DNA of 64,000 nucleotides from Sideroxydans lithotrophicus ES-1 (GTDB taxonomy: Bacteria; Pseudomonadota; Gammaproteobacteria; Burkholderiales; Gallionellaceae). Below, one piece after another: positions 15,506-24,102 of the stretch. The stretch spans positions 2,364,001-2,428,000 of the forward strand of contig NC_013959.1 of NCBI RefSeq assembly GCF_000025705.1. The letters are read 5' to 3'. A program made the translations under genes and the position numbers. Numbering within the stretch: position 1 is the first letter of the stretch; every line of letters begins with the position of its first letter. The notes beneath the pieces were generated by a model. It ran no database searches. It was not told the DNA's origin and saw only the letters and a program-made list of their open reading frames with translations.

Positions 15506-16168
15506 TTACTTCTTGGCAGCGGGTGCAGCAGCGGGTGCGGCAGCCGCGGCAGATGCGGCAGCAGCATCTGCGGCAGCGGCGGCTTCTGCTGCTGCCTCAA
15601 CGTGACCGCGTGGCACTTGCACGGTCGCCACGGCATCGCTTGCATGATGGTGGCCGGCCAATTCCACACCCTTCGGCAATTTGACGTCGGACACGTGGAC
15701 GGAGTGGCCCAGTTCCAGTCCGGACAGGTCCACTTCGATCGCTGCGGGCAGGTCTGCTGGCAAGCAGACGATTTCCAGCTCGTTCAGCACGTGGCTGATG
15801 ATGCCACCGCCGACCTTCACCCCAGGAGCGACATCGGCGTTCAGGAAGTGCAACGGCACCTTCATGTGGACCTTCTTCTTGGCATCGACGCGCTGGAAGT
15901 CGATGTGCTGCACTTGCTGGCGGAACGGGTGCATCTGGAAGTCGCGCAGCAGTACGGATTGCTTCTTGCCGTCCAGTTCCAGCGACAGGATCGATGCATG
16001 GAACGCTTCGTTGCGCAGTGCGTAATACAGTGTGTTGTGATCGAGTTCGATCATGGTTGCTTCGCCTGCACCGTAAACGATGCCGGGGACGCGATTCGTT
16101 TTGCGCAGACGGCGGCTCGCACCCGTTCCTTGCGCTTTACGTGTTGTTGCGCTGATTTCGATTGCCAT
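15506..16168 (-). CDS. rplY: Ribosomal protein bL25, long (Ctc) form
   Basis: The 220-residue protein binds 5S rRNA through its N-terminal domain ([47 protein letters not shown]). It carries the longer C-terminal CTC domain ([34 protein letters not shown] type). The tail is a low-complexity Ala run ending PAAAPAAKK, common in betaproteobacterial L25. GGAGAAG stands 7 bases before the ATG. It follows prs by 85 bases, the standard arrangement, and a strong terminator lies just after it. Confidence 0.97.
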   Translation of the reverse strand: MAIEISATTRKAQGTGASRRLRKTNRVPGIVYGAGEATMIELDHNTLYYALRNEAFHASILSLELDGKKQSVLLRDFQMHPFRQQVQHIDFQRVDAKKKVHMKVPLHFLNADVAPGVKVGGGIISHVLNELEIVCLPADLPAAIEVDLSGLELGHSVHVSDVKLPKGVELAGHHHASDAVATVQVPRGHVEAAAEAAAAADAAAASAAAAAPAAAPAAKK

Positions 16169-16253
16169 TTTACTTCTCCACTTCTAGTGAAGCACTCCGC
16201 GACCAGAGTGCTTCGGGTTGCGCGACTACCGACATGGTAATCGCAAAAAATCC

Positions 16254-17201
16254 TTAATCCATGAACAGCGAACTGACCGACTCTTCTGCATTGATGCGGC
16301 GCATGGTCTCGGCCATCAGTTCCGCCACGCTCAACTGGCGGATGCGCTTGCAGTTGCGGGCTTCTTCGCGCAACGGGATGGTGTCGGTCACCACCAGCTC
16401 GTCGATCGCCGATTTTTCCAGACGCTCGATCGCGGGACCGGACAATACCGGATGAGTACAGTATGCGATCACGCGCTCGGCGCCCTTCTCCTTCAGGGCA
16501 TTGGCCGCCTCGCACAGCGTATTCGCAGTATCCACCATGTCGTCCATGATGATGCAGGTGCGTCCGGCGACATCGCCGATGATGTTCATCACCTTGGCGA
16601 CATTGGGCTTGGGGCGGCGTTTGTCGATGATCGCCAGGTCGGATTCCAGGCGCTTGGCCAGCGCACGCGCACGCACCACACCGCCCACGTCCGGCGAGAC
16701 CACCACCAGATTGTTGTAATTCTGTTTCCACACGTCCGACAACAGGATCGGCGCAGCGTAGATATTGTCCACCGGGATATCGAAGAATCCCTGTATCTGA
16801 TCGGAGTGCAGATCCATGGTCAACAGGCGGTCGACGCCGACGCCGACCAGCATGTCCGCCACGACCTTGGCGGTGATCGCCACGCGCGCGGAACGCGGAC
16901 GGCGATCCTGGCGGGCATAGCCGAAATAGGGCAATGCGGCCGTGATGCGTGCCGCAGAGGCGCGTTTCAGCGCATCCACCATCACCATCACTTCCATCAG
17001 GCTGTCATTGGTCGGCACGCAAGTCGATTGCAGCACGAACACATCCTTGCCACGCACATGTTCAAGAATCTCCACCATCACTTCGCCGTCCGAGAAACGA
17101 CCAACTGTGGCACGACCGAGATGGATGTGGAGATGCTTCGCTACGTCCTGAGCGAGCTTGGGGTTGGCATTACCGGTGAAGACCATCATGTCGCCGGACA
17201 T
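16254..17201 (-). CDS. prs: Ribose-phosphate pyrophosphokinase (PRPP synthase)
   Basis: Prs makes PRPP from ribose 5-phosphate and ATP for nucleotide, His and Trp synthesis. The 315-residue enzyme shows [40 protein letters not shown], the divalent-metal loop [17 protein letters not shown], the flexible loop DKRRPKPN, and the PRPP-binding loop [17 protein letters not shown] 17201 follows GAGG by 5 bases; the GTG at 17207 is less likely. It is downstream of tRNA-Gln and upstream of rplY on the same strand. Confidence 0.97.
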   Translation of the reverse strand: MSGDMMVFTGNANPKLAQDVAKHLHIHLGRATVGRFSDGEVMVEILEHVRGKDVFVLQSTCVPTNDSLMEVMVMVDALKRASAARITAALPYFGYARQDRRPRSARVAITAKVVADMLVGVGVDRLLTMDLHSDQIQGFFDIPVDNIYAAPILLSDVWKQNYNNLVVVSPDVGGVVRARALAKRLESDLAIIDKRRPKPNVAKVMNIIGDVAGRTCIIMDDMVDTANTLCEAANALKEKGAERVIAYCTHPVLSGPAIERLEKSAIDELVVTDTIPLREEARNCKRIRQLSVAELMAETMRRINAEESVSSLFMD

Positions 17202-17212
17202 GGGCACCTCGC

Positions 17213-17239
17213 AAAATTAAAATGGGCGCGCACGCCCAT
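17213..17239 (-). terminator. Probable terminator after tRNA-Gln
   Basis: ATGGGCG and CGCCCAT (17222-17239) form a 7-bp stem with a 4-base loop, followed on the minus strand by TTTAATTTT. It lies 21 bases beyond the tRNA and directly before prs, so it could end the lolB-ispE-tRNA transcript. Confidence 0.6.
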
Positions 17240-17259
17240 CAAGACCTGATTGAAAAATC

Positions 17260-17334
17260 TGGCTGGGGAGGTAGGGATCGAACCTACGAATGTCGGAATC
17301 AAAATCCGATGCCTTACCACTTGGCGACTCCCCA
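17260..17334 (-). tRNA. tRNA-Gln (anticodon TTG)
   Basis: A 75-base cloverleaf reads on the minus strand. Acceptor TGGGGAG pairs with CTCCCCA, followed by discriminator G and an encoded CCA. The anticodon stem TCGGA/TCCGA encloses loop TTTTGAT, giving anticodon TTG for Gln. The T arm has TAGG/CCTA around GTTCGATC-like sequence. It sits between ispE and prs, where many betaproteobacteria carry this tRNA. Confidence 0.97.
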
Positions 17335-17375
17335 AAAACTCTCAGAAGCCGTTTAAAACCAATGCGCTCATCGTT

Positions 17376-18257
17376 CTAAACTGCCTCAGATACTGCAAAA
17401 TCTTTCAGCGGATGCTGTTGCAAACCTTGCGCGACGAATCCGCGCATATTCGGCGGCAACTGCTGCAATACCGCTTGTGCTTCTTTTTCCGTGGCGAACT
17501 CGGCAAACACGCAAGCGCCGGAGCCCGTCATCAGTGCAGGGGCGAACTTTGCCAGCCATGCCAGATGTTCGGCCACCTCGGGGTACAACTTGCACGCCAC
17601 CGCCTGCAGATCGTTACCGAGAACCAAACCATCCGAACGACCCACCCGAAAATCCGGCCCCTTCGGAAGGGCGCGCATTGTCATCGAAATCGTATTTCGT
17701 GTCAATTCCGGATGCGTGAATATCTGCACCGTAGGCACATGCACCGGAGGACACAGCACCACATACCAGGCCTCAGGCAAAGGATAAGGCTGCAAACGTT
17801 CGCCCACGCCCTCGGCAAAGGCATTCTCGCCGAATACGAACACCGGCACGTCCGCCCCCAGCCTCAACCCCAATTGCATCAGGCGTTCGCGCGACAGATC
17901 CAGTCCCCACAAACGGTTCAGCGCCAGCAGGGTGGTCGCCGCGTCCGAACTGCCGCCGCCCAGGCCGCCCCCCATCGGGATGCGCTTCTCCAGCCCGATG
18001 TCCACACCCTGCTTGCAGCCGGTTTCCTGTTGCAACAGGCGCGCAGCGCGCACGCACAGATCCTGTTCCGGCGGCACGCCGTCAAGCGCATCCACACGGC
18101 GCACGTCGCCATCGGCGCGCAGGGTGTAACGCAGGGTGTCGTTCAGGTCGATGAAACGAAACAAGGTCTGCAACAGGTGGTAACCATCGGCACGGCGGCC
18201 GACCACATGCAGGAACAGGTTGAGCTTGGCCGGCGCGGCACACGTCAGCGTATTCAC
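17376..18257 (-). CDS. ispE: 4-diphosphocytidyl-2-C-methyl-D-erythritol kinase
   Basis: IspE is the GHMP kinase of the MEP isoprenoid pathway. The 293-residue protein has APAKLNLFLHVVGRRADGYH at its start, the ATP-binding glycine loop PMGGGLGGGSSDAATTLLAL, LGADVPVFVFG and C-terminal MTGSGACVFAEF. The start is taken as GTG 18257, overlapping the lolB stop as GTGA, since the protein then begins MNTLTCAAPAKLN. The upstream TTG at 18269 is a poorer choice. The gene is coupled to lolB and followed by tRNA-Gln. Confidence 0.95.
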   Translation of the reverse strand: MNTLTCAAPAKLNLFLHVVGRRADGYHLLQTLFRFIDLNDTLRYTLRADGDVRRVDALDGVPPEQDLCVRAARLLQQETGCKQGVDIGLEKRIPMGGGLGGGSSDAATTLLALNRLWGLDLSRERLMQLGLRLGADVPVFVFGENAFAEGVGERLQPYPLPEAWYVVLCPPVHVPTVQIFTHPELTRNTISMTMRALPKGPDFRVGRSDGLVLGNDLQAVACKLYPEVAEHLAWLAKFAPALMTGSGACVFAEFATEKEAQAVLQQLPPNMRGFVAQGLQQHPLKDFAVSEAV

Positions 18258-18805
18258 TGCGCTTCCCAATCGTCGATCAGCAGCAGCACCTCCATGTCAT
18301 CGCGCGTCAGCCTGAGGCGCAGCGGCAGCGCATCCGGCGCGACTGCAGCATAGCGCGTGTAATGTATTTCCCAGCCCTGCTGGCGCAGCACGCTCATCTG
18401 GCCGTTCGCATCGCGCTCGATGCTGGATTGTCCATCCGGCGCCGGCAAGCCGGTGACCCAGTAACGCAAGCCCGAGAGTGGCAGCTGCCAACCCAGTTCC
18501 TGCTGCATCAAGGTCTCCATATCCTGTGCGGCATGATGTTGGCCGGAGGCGTCCAGCGTCACTGCGTTCGCATCGCGATGGATGCGCGCGACCGTCTGCC
18601 CCAATGGCGCAAGAAACAATATCTCGTCTTCTGCCGGACTGTGCACCCAGCGTACGCCTGCGCTTTCGCGCTGTTCGCCATGTTTGAAGGCTACGCGGCC
18701 GTTGAAGGTGAATGGCGCATCGGGTTGCGCCGGGCGCTGCACTTCCACGGGCGTGGTCGCGCAGCCTGCCAGCAACAAGATCGGCAACCAAAGGAAACGA
18801 CGCAT
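18254..18805 (-). CDS. lolB: Outer-membrane lipoprotein LolB
   Basis: LolB receives lipoproteins from LolA and inserts them in the outer membrane. The 183-residue precursor has a lipoprotein signal (RRFLWLPILLLAGC, lipobox LAGC at Cys15). Ala after the Cys is consistent with outer-membrane sorting. The mature part shows FNGRVAFKHGEQRESAGVRW, QQELGWQLPLSGLRYWVTGL and GWEIHYTRYA, all LolB-like. The ATG overlaps the TPR gene stop as TGATG, and the stop overlaps ispE, so three genes are translationally coupled. Confidence 0.93.
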   Translation of the reverse strand: MRRFLWLPILLLAGCATTPVEVQRPAQPDAPFTFNGRVAFKHGEQRESAGVRWVHSPAEDEILFLAPLGQTVARIHRDANAVTLDASGQHHAAQDMETLMQQELGWQLPLSGLRYWVTGLPAPDGQSSIERDANGQMSVLRQQGWEIHYTRYAAVAPDALPLRLRLTRDDMEVLLLIDDWEAQ

Positions 18806-20553
18806 CAGGGAATGAACCGCTTCATCACCGCCTTGAGCGCTTCGCTGTCGGGATTGGCTTTCGCGCTGTCCGTCCATATCTTGCGTGCGCCGGCTTTATC
18901 GCCATGCATCCACATCACCTCACCCAGGTGGGCCGCGATCTCCGGGTCGGGATTCGCCGCAAACGCCCGGTTCAGGAATTTCAGGCTTTCGTCCAGGTTG
19001 CCCATCAGGTAATAGCCCCAGCCCATGCTGTCGGTGATCGCCGCGTCGTCCGGCTCGAGCTGGTAGGCCTTCTCCACCAGTTTCATCGCTTCCTTGATGC
19101 GAACTTTGCGATCAAGCAGGCTGTAGCCCAGCGCGTTGTAGGCATGCGCATTGTCCGGAGATATCTTCATCAACTTGCGGATCAGCTTTTCGAACAGCTC
19201 CACCTTGTCCAGCTTGTCGGCCGCCATCGCTGTCTGATACAGCAAATCAGGATTCTCCGGGAATTTCTTCAGTCCCTCCGCCAGCACCTGATAGCTTGTT
19301 TCGTATTTCTTGTTCTCGCGCAGCAACTGCGCATCGATCATGATCAACTGCACGCGTTGTTCATCGTTCTTGGCCACCGCACGGTGCAATGCATCCAGCG
19401 CCTCGTCCAGCTTGCCTGCCTTGTCCAATAACGCGACCTCGCGCAGGCGGGCGGCATAGCCATATTCGCCCTCCTTCACCAGACGGTAATGCTCCAGAGC
19501 AGCCGCATCGTCTTTTCTTGCCTCGTTCAGCTGGGCGAGATAGTAATGCACCGTGCTCTCATCCCTGCCGCCCTTGTTGAGTGCCTGCTGCAGCTCCTTC
19601 TCGGCGCGGTCGTATTCGCCCATCTGCATGGAGATCAGCGCCACGGCAAAAGCCAGGTCGGGACTGTCGGGTCGATCGTCGAGCAGGCGCTGGAACTCGT
19701 CGCGTGCAGCGGCGAATTGTTTCTGGTTGAGCAGCGCACGAGCGTAGTACAGGCGCAGCTCCCTGTTTTCCGGATGTGCATCCAGAAACTTCTTCAGCAG
19801 ATCCAGCCCTTTTTGCGGCTCGCTGTTCAGATACAACTGAGCTTCGAACACCGCCGCCACATCCCAGTCCGGGCGCAAGGTCACAGCCCTGTGTATTTCC
19901 GCCAGCGCCAGGTCCTGCTTCCCTGCCGCCGCTGCAGCTTGCGCCACTGCCCAATGCCCTTCCGCCACATCGGGGTACGGATGGGTCACTGCTATCGTCC
20001 AGGCCAGGATGGCGGATTTGTCCTGCGTGCCATGGGCGGCCATCGGATAGGTACTCGTGAATGTGCGCCCTGCGCTTGCCGGGTCGGCCCGCAGCACCTC
20101 ATCCAGAAGCGGGCGAGCCTCCTGCAGCTTGCCGCCGCTCAGCAACAGGGAAAGGTACAGCTGTTTCGCCAGCGGCGAGGCGGGTTCCAGCTCTTCCCAC
20201 AACTTGAAGGATTCCACCGCAGTGTCGTAGTCGCGTGACTCGTATGCCAGTTGCGCGGCACGCCTGGCCACACGCGGATCGCGCGTTGTCTTGGCCAGAT
20301 CGAGATAGGCTTGTGCCGCCAGTTTCGGCTGGTTGCGTTGTGCTGCGATATCGCCCAGCAGGAATTCGTACAGCATGTTGTCGGTCATCGCTACCTTGGG
20401 CAAGGCAAGCTTGGGCGTTTCGACGATCTGGTCCAGACTCGCCCGGCTGGCTGGAGTCGGCGTAGTGGCGGCAACCTGTTGCGGCGCGTGTGCACATGCG
20501 GCCAGCAATGGGATAAGTGCGAGGGCAAAATTGCGTCTGGGAAATTTCATCAT
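18805..20553 (-). CDS. TPR-repeat lipoprotein
   Basis: The product is about 582 residues, with a lipoprotein signal (FALALIPLLAACAH, lipobox LAAC) and many tetratricopeptide repeats, such as LLGDIAAQRNQPKLAAQAYL, PENRELRLYYARALLNQKQF and DNAHAYNALGYSLLDRKVRI. The repeat pattern fills most of the chain. It should be anchored in the envelope and act as a protein-binding scaffold. A TPR lipoprotein upstream of lolB is a common betaproteobacterial arrangement, but its function is not established. The start may be ATG 20553 or 20550; a further ATG at 20580 adds nine residues before the signal. Confidence 0.88.
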   Translation of the reverse strand: MMKFPRRNFALALIPLLAACAHAPQQVAATTPTPASRASLDQIVETPKLALPKVAMTDNMLYEFLLGDIAAQRNQPKLAAQAYLDLAKTTRDPRVARRAAQLAYESRDYDTAVESFKLWEELEPASPLAKQLYLSLLLSGGKLQEARPLLDEVLRADPASAGRTFTSTYPMAAHGTQDKSAILAWTIAVTHPYPDVAEGHWAVAQAAAAAGKQDLALAEIHRAVTLRPDWDVAAVFEAQLYLNSEPQKGLDLLKKFLDAHPENRELRLYYARALLNQKQFAAARDEFQRLLDDRPDSPDLAFAVALISMQMGEYDRAEKELQQALNKGGRDESTVHYYLAQLNEARKDDAAALEHYRLVKEGEYGYAARLREVALLDKAGKLDEALDALHRAVAKNDEQRVQLIMIDAQLLRENKKYETSYQVLAEGLKKFPENPDLLYQTAMAADKLDKVELFEKLIRKLMKISPDNAHAYNALGYSLLDRKVRIKEAMKLVEKAYQLEPDDAAITDSMGWGYYLMGNLDESLKFLNRAFAANPDPEIAAHLGEVMWMHGDKAGARKIWTDSAKANPDSEALKAVMKRFIP

Positions 20554-20721
20554 ATCGACTTGTCTGTGGCAGGGTGACATATTAGCCGAACTCTACCCGT
20601 ATCGGGCAACGCCTTACTCGGCAGTAAGCGGCTGCTCGCCCTTGATGCGCCGTTCTTCGGAGAATGCAGGCGAAGCCGTAACAAGCTAAAGCTAAATCAA
20701 CTTCGACAATCAGGATTGAAA

Positions 20722-22278
20722 TTATTTCTTCAAGGTTATCCGGTTCTTAACTTTGGCCGGTTTGTCGTAGCCCCACCAGCCGCCGCCCAGCGCTTGAAAC
20801 AATGCAACCGCGTCGCCAAAGCGGTTGGTTTGGGCCTGCACCAGATTGATGATGGCAAGTTGTTCGTTCTGTTGCGCAACCAGCAAACCCTGGAAATCCA
20901 CCGAACCTGCTTCATATTGATTGCGCGTCTGTTCGCCCATTTTGCTCGCAACCTGTGCAGCCTTTGAAGCCGCCTTTAAGGCTCGATCGTCGGATTGGAT
21001 GACGTAAAGGATATCCGCGACGTTCTGCAACGCAGCCATCACCACACTGCGGTATTGCGCGCCCGCCAGAATCAAATCCTGTCTGGCTACCCGCGTTTTG
21101 GTGCGCAACGCCGCATTGTCAAAGATGTGATTCGAGCCTTTGGCGGCCAGATCGAAAAAACTGCCTCCGTTCTTGACCATCCATTTCGGTGAAGATGCCA
21201 TCCCGCCAATCGCGCCAGAAACGGTGAACTGCGGCATCATCCTGGTAATGTTCACGCCGTACCGCGCACTAACTTCATGCAGTTGCATCTCTGCCATACG
21301 CACATCGGGACGTTGCTCGACCAGTCTGGACGGCAGACTCAACGGCAATTCTTGCTCCAGATGCAGCCCATCCAGGATGATCGCCTCATCGATATCCTGA
21401 TCGAGATCGTGATCCATATCCTGGGCAGAAGTGTTGCCTGCCAGCGCATGCATCAGATCGCGCGTCTGCTCCAATTCCTCCTGCAGCGGCGCCAATTCCC
21501 GTTGGGCCAGCGCAGAAGTCATCTCCTGCTGCCTCACATCCAGTTCTTTGACATAACCGAGTTTGAGCTGATTGCGCACGATCTCCAGCGCTTGCTGATC
21601 GAGACTTACGATCCTGAGTTGAGCCTCGATCTGCGCACGCAACGAAGCTTCCTGTATGGCAGCGGCAACCACGTGGGAGGCAAGCGTGATATAGGTTCCG
21701 TCGGTCCGAGCTTGTGCGGATTCCACCTGCCCGTGATTCGCCTCGAACATGTCGGGCATATAGCCCACTGTCAGTTGTACGGCTTGGAAGCTGTAATAAG
21801 CCGGGCCTTCGCGTTTTACCCCCCCATTGGAATCGGCCTGAATGACCGGCCCATTATTTTCCTGCCCGGTCGAGCCACTACCAAAGCTGCGGGCCATTTT
21901 ATTGCGTGAAGGGGGATAACTGGCGCTGACCTTGGGATAGAAAAAACCCTGTTGCGCTGCCGCGTATTCCTTGGCCCGCTGCAACGCAGCCTGCGCAGCT
22001 TCGAAATCCGGGTTCGTCTTGAAAGAACGCTTGATCAAGGTATCGAGTTGTGGCGACTGAAACAGCTTCCACCACTCAGCGGAGATATCTTCGGCCGAAA
22101 CGAATCTCTGCGGCACCCCAAGCTGCACTTTTGCCGATGCGCTCTCCTGCATCGATGATGGCGCCGCATGAGGAGCAGATGAGAGTACTTCAGTCCGCTT
22201 GGTAACCAGTCCGGATGTGCAGCCACACAAGGTAGCCAACAGACAAAGCGGTATCAAATTTTTTTGCAGTTTTTTCAA
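20722..22278 (-). CDS. Outer-membrane efflux lipoprotein (TolC/NodT-OprM family)
   Basis: The 518-residue precursor has a lipoprotein signal (NLIPLCLLATLCGC, Cys20) and two outer-membrane-factor repeats. Visible signatures are WWKLFQSPQLDTLIKRSFKT then NPDFEAAQAALQRA, VEQRPDVRMAEMQLHEVSAR, and QYEAGSVDFQGLLVAQQNEQ. Such proteins form trimeric exit ducts for RND or ABC pumps. No membrane-fusion protein or inner-membrane pump lies next to it, so it is an orphan here. The divergent ABC cluster 343 bp away is not known to use such ducts. The region around residues 130-165 (SGSTGQENNG) is longer and more polar than usual. Confidence 0.9.
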   Translation of the reverse strand: MKKLQKNLIPLCLLATLCGCTSGLVTKRTEVLSSAPHAAPSSMQESASAKVQLGVPQRFVSAEDISAEWWKLFQSPQLDTLIKRSFKTNPDFEAAQAALQRAKEYAAAQQGFFYPKVSASYPPSRNKMARSFGSGSTGQENNGPVIQADSNGGVKREGPAYYSFQAVQLTVGYMPDMFEANHGQVESAQARTDGTYITLASHVVAAAIQEASLRAQIEAQLRIVSLDQQALEIVRNQLKLGYVKELDVRQQEMTSALAQRELAPLQEELEQTRDLMHALAGNTSAQDMDHDLDQDIDEAIILDGLHLEQELPLSLPSRLVEQRPDVRMAEMQLHEVSARYGVNITRMMPQFTVSGAIGGMASSPKWMVKNGGSFFDLAAKGSNHIFDNAALRTKTRVARQDLILAGAQYRSVVMAALQNVADILYVIQSDDRALKAASKAAQVASKMGEQTRNQYEAGSVDFQGLLVAQQNEQLAIINLVQAQTNRFGDAVALFQALGGGWWGYDKPAKVKNRITLKK

Positions 22279-22621
22279 AAACTCACCCTGAAAACCAGTC
22301 GAAACATTACCGGGAACAGATGAAACCTGAATAGTGTGGCTTGGGATTCTATCCGAGTTTTGATAAATATCTTGGATATTCTCTCGAACCCAGCAATCAC
22401 AAGTTCTTCACTCAGCAATAATTTTCATTGGATACACGTATTCCCAAACATCCCCATCTACTGATCCATCCATATGCCATCGATATCGTAACTTACCCAG
22501 CAAAGAGATGCGCACCTGTCCAACCACACTGATATGGGAATAACCATCGCAGCTTTGGTGCGGCGCCGGTTATTGGGTTATATTCCGTTCAACCCACACA
22601 TTTTGAACGCCGCTTTCTGCG
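22279..22621. other. AT-rich divergent intergenic region
   Basis: This 343-bp gap between the efflux gene (minus) and the ABC ATPase gene (plus) is clearly richer in A+T than its flanks and should contain both promoters. I cannot name specific -35/-10 pairs or operators with confidence, and see no gene. Confidence 0.6.
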
Positions 22622-23359
22622 ATGAATGCTCCCATCACCCTTTCCGCCCATGATCTGACGCGCCGCCACGACAACCGGCTGGTGGTGGACAACGTGTCGC
22701 TGGAGTTGCGCCGCGGGGAAGTACTGGGTCTGCTGGGACACAACGGCGCCGGCAAGAGCACCACGCTGCAGATGCTCACCGGCGCATTGCCGCCGCATAG
22801 CGGACAGATCACGGTGTGCGATTTCGACTTGCGGGACCAGCCGATGCAGGCCAAGGCCTGCATCGGCTTCCTGCCGGAGCACCCGCCCTTGTACCGTGAC
22901 ATGCGTGTCGACGACTACCTGCTGTTCGCCGCCCGCCTGCACCGCATACCCCCAGCCAAACTCGCCGATGCGCTGGCACTGGCCAAACAGCGCTGCGGTT
23001 TGCAGACCAGCGGCAGGAAGATCATCGGCACGTTGTCCAAAGGCTACCAGCAGCGGGTCGGCATCGCGCAGGCCATCATCCACGATCCAGCCGTGGTGGT
23101 GCTGGACGAACCCACGGTCGGCCTCGATCCGGCACAGATACGCGACGTCCGCGCGCTGATCCGCGAACTCGGCGACAGCAATAGCGTGATCCTTTCCACC
23201 CACCTGCTCAACGAAGTGGAGAGCCTGTGCGACCGTGTGGTCATCCTGCAGAAGGGCCGCCTGATCTACAGCGGCAGCAGTGCCGAGATGCTGTCGAATG
23301 GCAATATGGAAGAAGCCTTCCTGCTCATCACCGAAAACGAGGATGCCACCGCATCATGA
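22622..23359 (+). CDS. ABC transporter ATP-binding protein (GldA/CcmA-like)
   Basis: The 245-residue ATPase has Walker A (GLLGHNGAGKSTTLQML), Q-loop region (IGFLPEHPPLYRDM), signature LSKGYQQRVGIAQAI, Walker B (VVVLDEPTVGLDP) and H-loop (ILSTHLLNEVE). It belongs to the drug-export/gliding-type ABC group that pairs with ABC-2 permeases. The stop overlaps the permease ATG as ATGA. With the two genes that follow it forms a three-gene unit of the gldA-gldF-gldG type found in many non-gliding bacteria. The substrate is unknown. Confidence 0.92.
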   Translation: MNAPITLSAHDLTRRHDNRLVVDNVSLELRRGEVLGLLGHNGAGKSTTLQMLTGALPPHSGQITVCDFDLRDQPMQAKACIGFLPEHPPLYRDMRVDDYLLFAARLHRIPPAKLADALALAKQRCGLQTSGRKIIGTLSKGYQQRVGIAQAIIHDPAVVVLDEPTVGLDPAQIRDVRALIRELGDSNSVILSTHLLNEVESLCDRVVILQKGRLIYSGSSAEMLSNGNMEEAFLLITENEDATAS

Positions 23360-24102
23360 TCCTCACCATCGCGAAAAAAGAATTCCGCAGCCTGTTCGCC
23401 GCACCATCCACCTGGTGGATGCTTGCGCTGATGCAGTTCCTGTTCGCCTGGTTCTACCTCGGGCGCATCGACGATTACCTGCGAGTGCAGACGCAAATGG
23501 CGCAGCTCGACAATGCGCCGGGTGCGACGATCTCGGTTGCCGCCCCATTGTGCAGCGTGCTTGCATTGATGCTGATGATGCTGGTCCCGCTCTTCACCAT
23601 GCGCCTCATCGCCGAGGAACGCCGCAACCAGACCTGGGTGCTGCTGCTCACCTCGCCCGTCTCGGCGACGCACATCGTGTTGGGAAAATTCCTCGGCCTG
23701 CTGCTGCTGCTCGTGCTCATCGTTGCGGGCAGTGCCGCCATGCTCGCGACCTTGCTGCTCGGCACGCATGCCGACATCGGCCTCATGCTCGCCAACATCC
23801 TGGGCGTGCTTCTGCTCGCCGCCAGCTACGCCGCACTGGGCTTGTATTTCTCTGCGCTGAACAAACAGCCCATCATCTCCGCGACCAGCACGCTGGGAGT
23901 CTCGTTCGGTCTGTGGCTGATCGAGATGAGCGCCAGCGATAACAGCAGTTTCCTGCGCGCTGTCTCGCCGAATTCGCATTTCCAGAACCTGAACACGGGA
24001 TTGATCAACAGCGCCGACCTGATCTATTTCACGCTGTTCATCGCCACCCTGCTGTGGCTGACAATACGTCACCTGAACGACGAACGGCGCAACGCATCAT
24101 GA
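23356..24102 (+). CDS. ABC-2-type permease (GldF-like)
   Basis: The 248-residue membrane protein begins MILTIAKKEFRSLFAAPSTW, the typical cytoplasmic start of ABC-2 permeases. It then has about six hydrophobic segments, including LCSVLALMLMMLVPLFTM, FLGLLLLLVLIVAGSAAMLA and IYFTLFIATLLWLTIRHL. The RLIAEERRNQTWVLLLTSPV segment is conserved in GldF/NosY-type permeases. Overlapping ATGA junctions on both sides couple it to the ATPase and to the following gene. Confidence 0.88.
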   Translation: MILTIAKKEFRSLFAAPSTWWMLALMQFLFAWFYLGRIDDYLRVQTQMAQLDNAPGATISVAAPLCSVLALMLMMLVPLFTMRLIAEERRNQTWVLLLTSPVSATHIVLGKFLGLLLLLVLIVAGSAAMLATLLLGTHADIGLMLANILGVLLLAASYAALGLYFSALNKQPIISATSTLGVSFGLWLIEMSASDNSSFLRAVSPNSHFQNLNTGLINSADLIYFTLFIATLLWLTIRHLNDERRNAS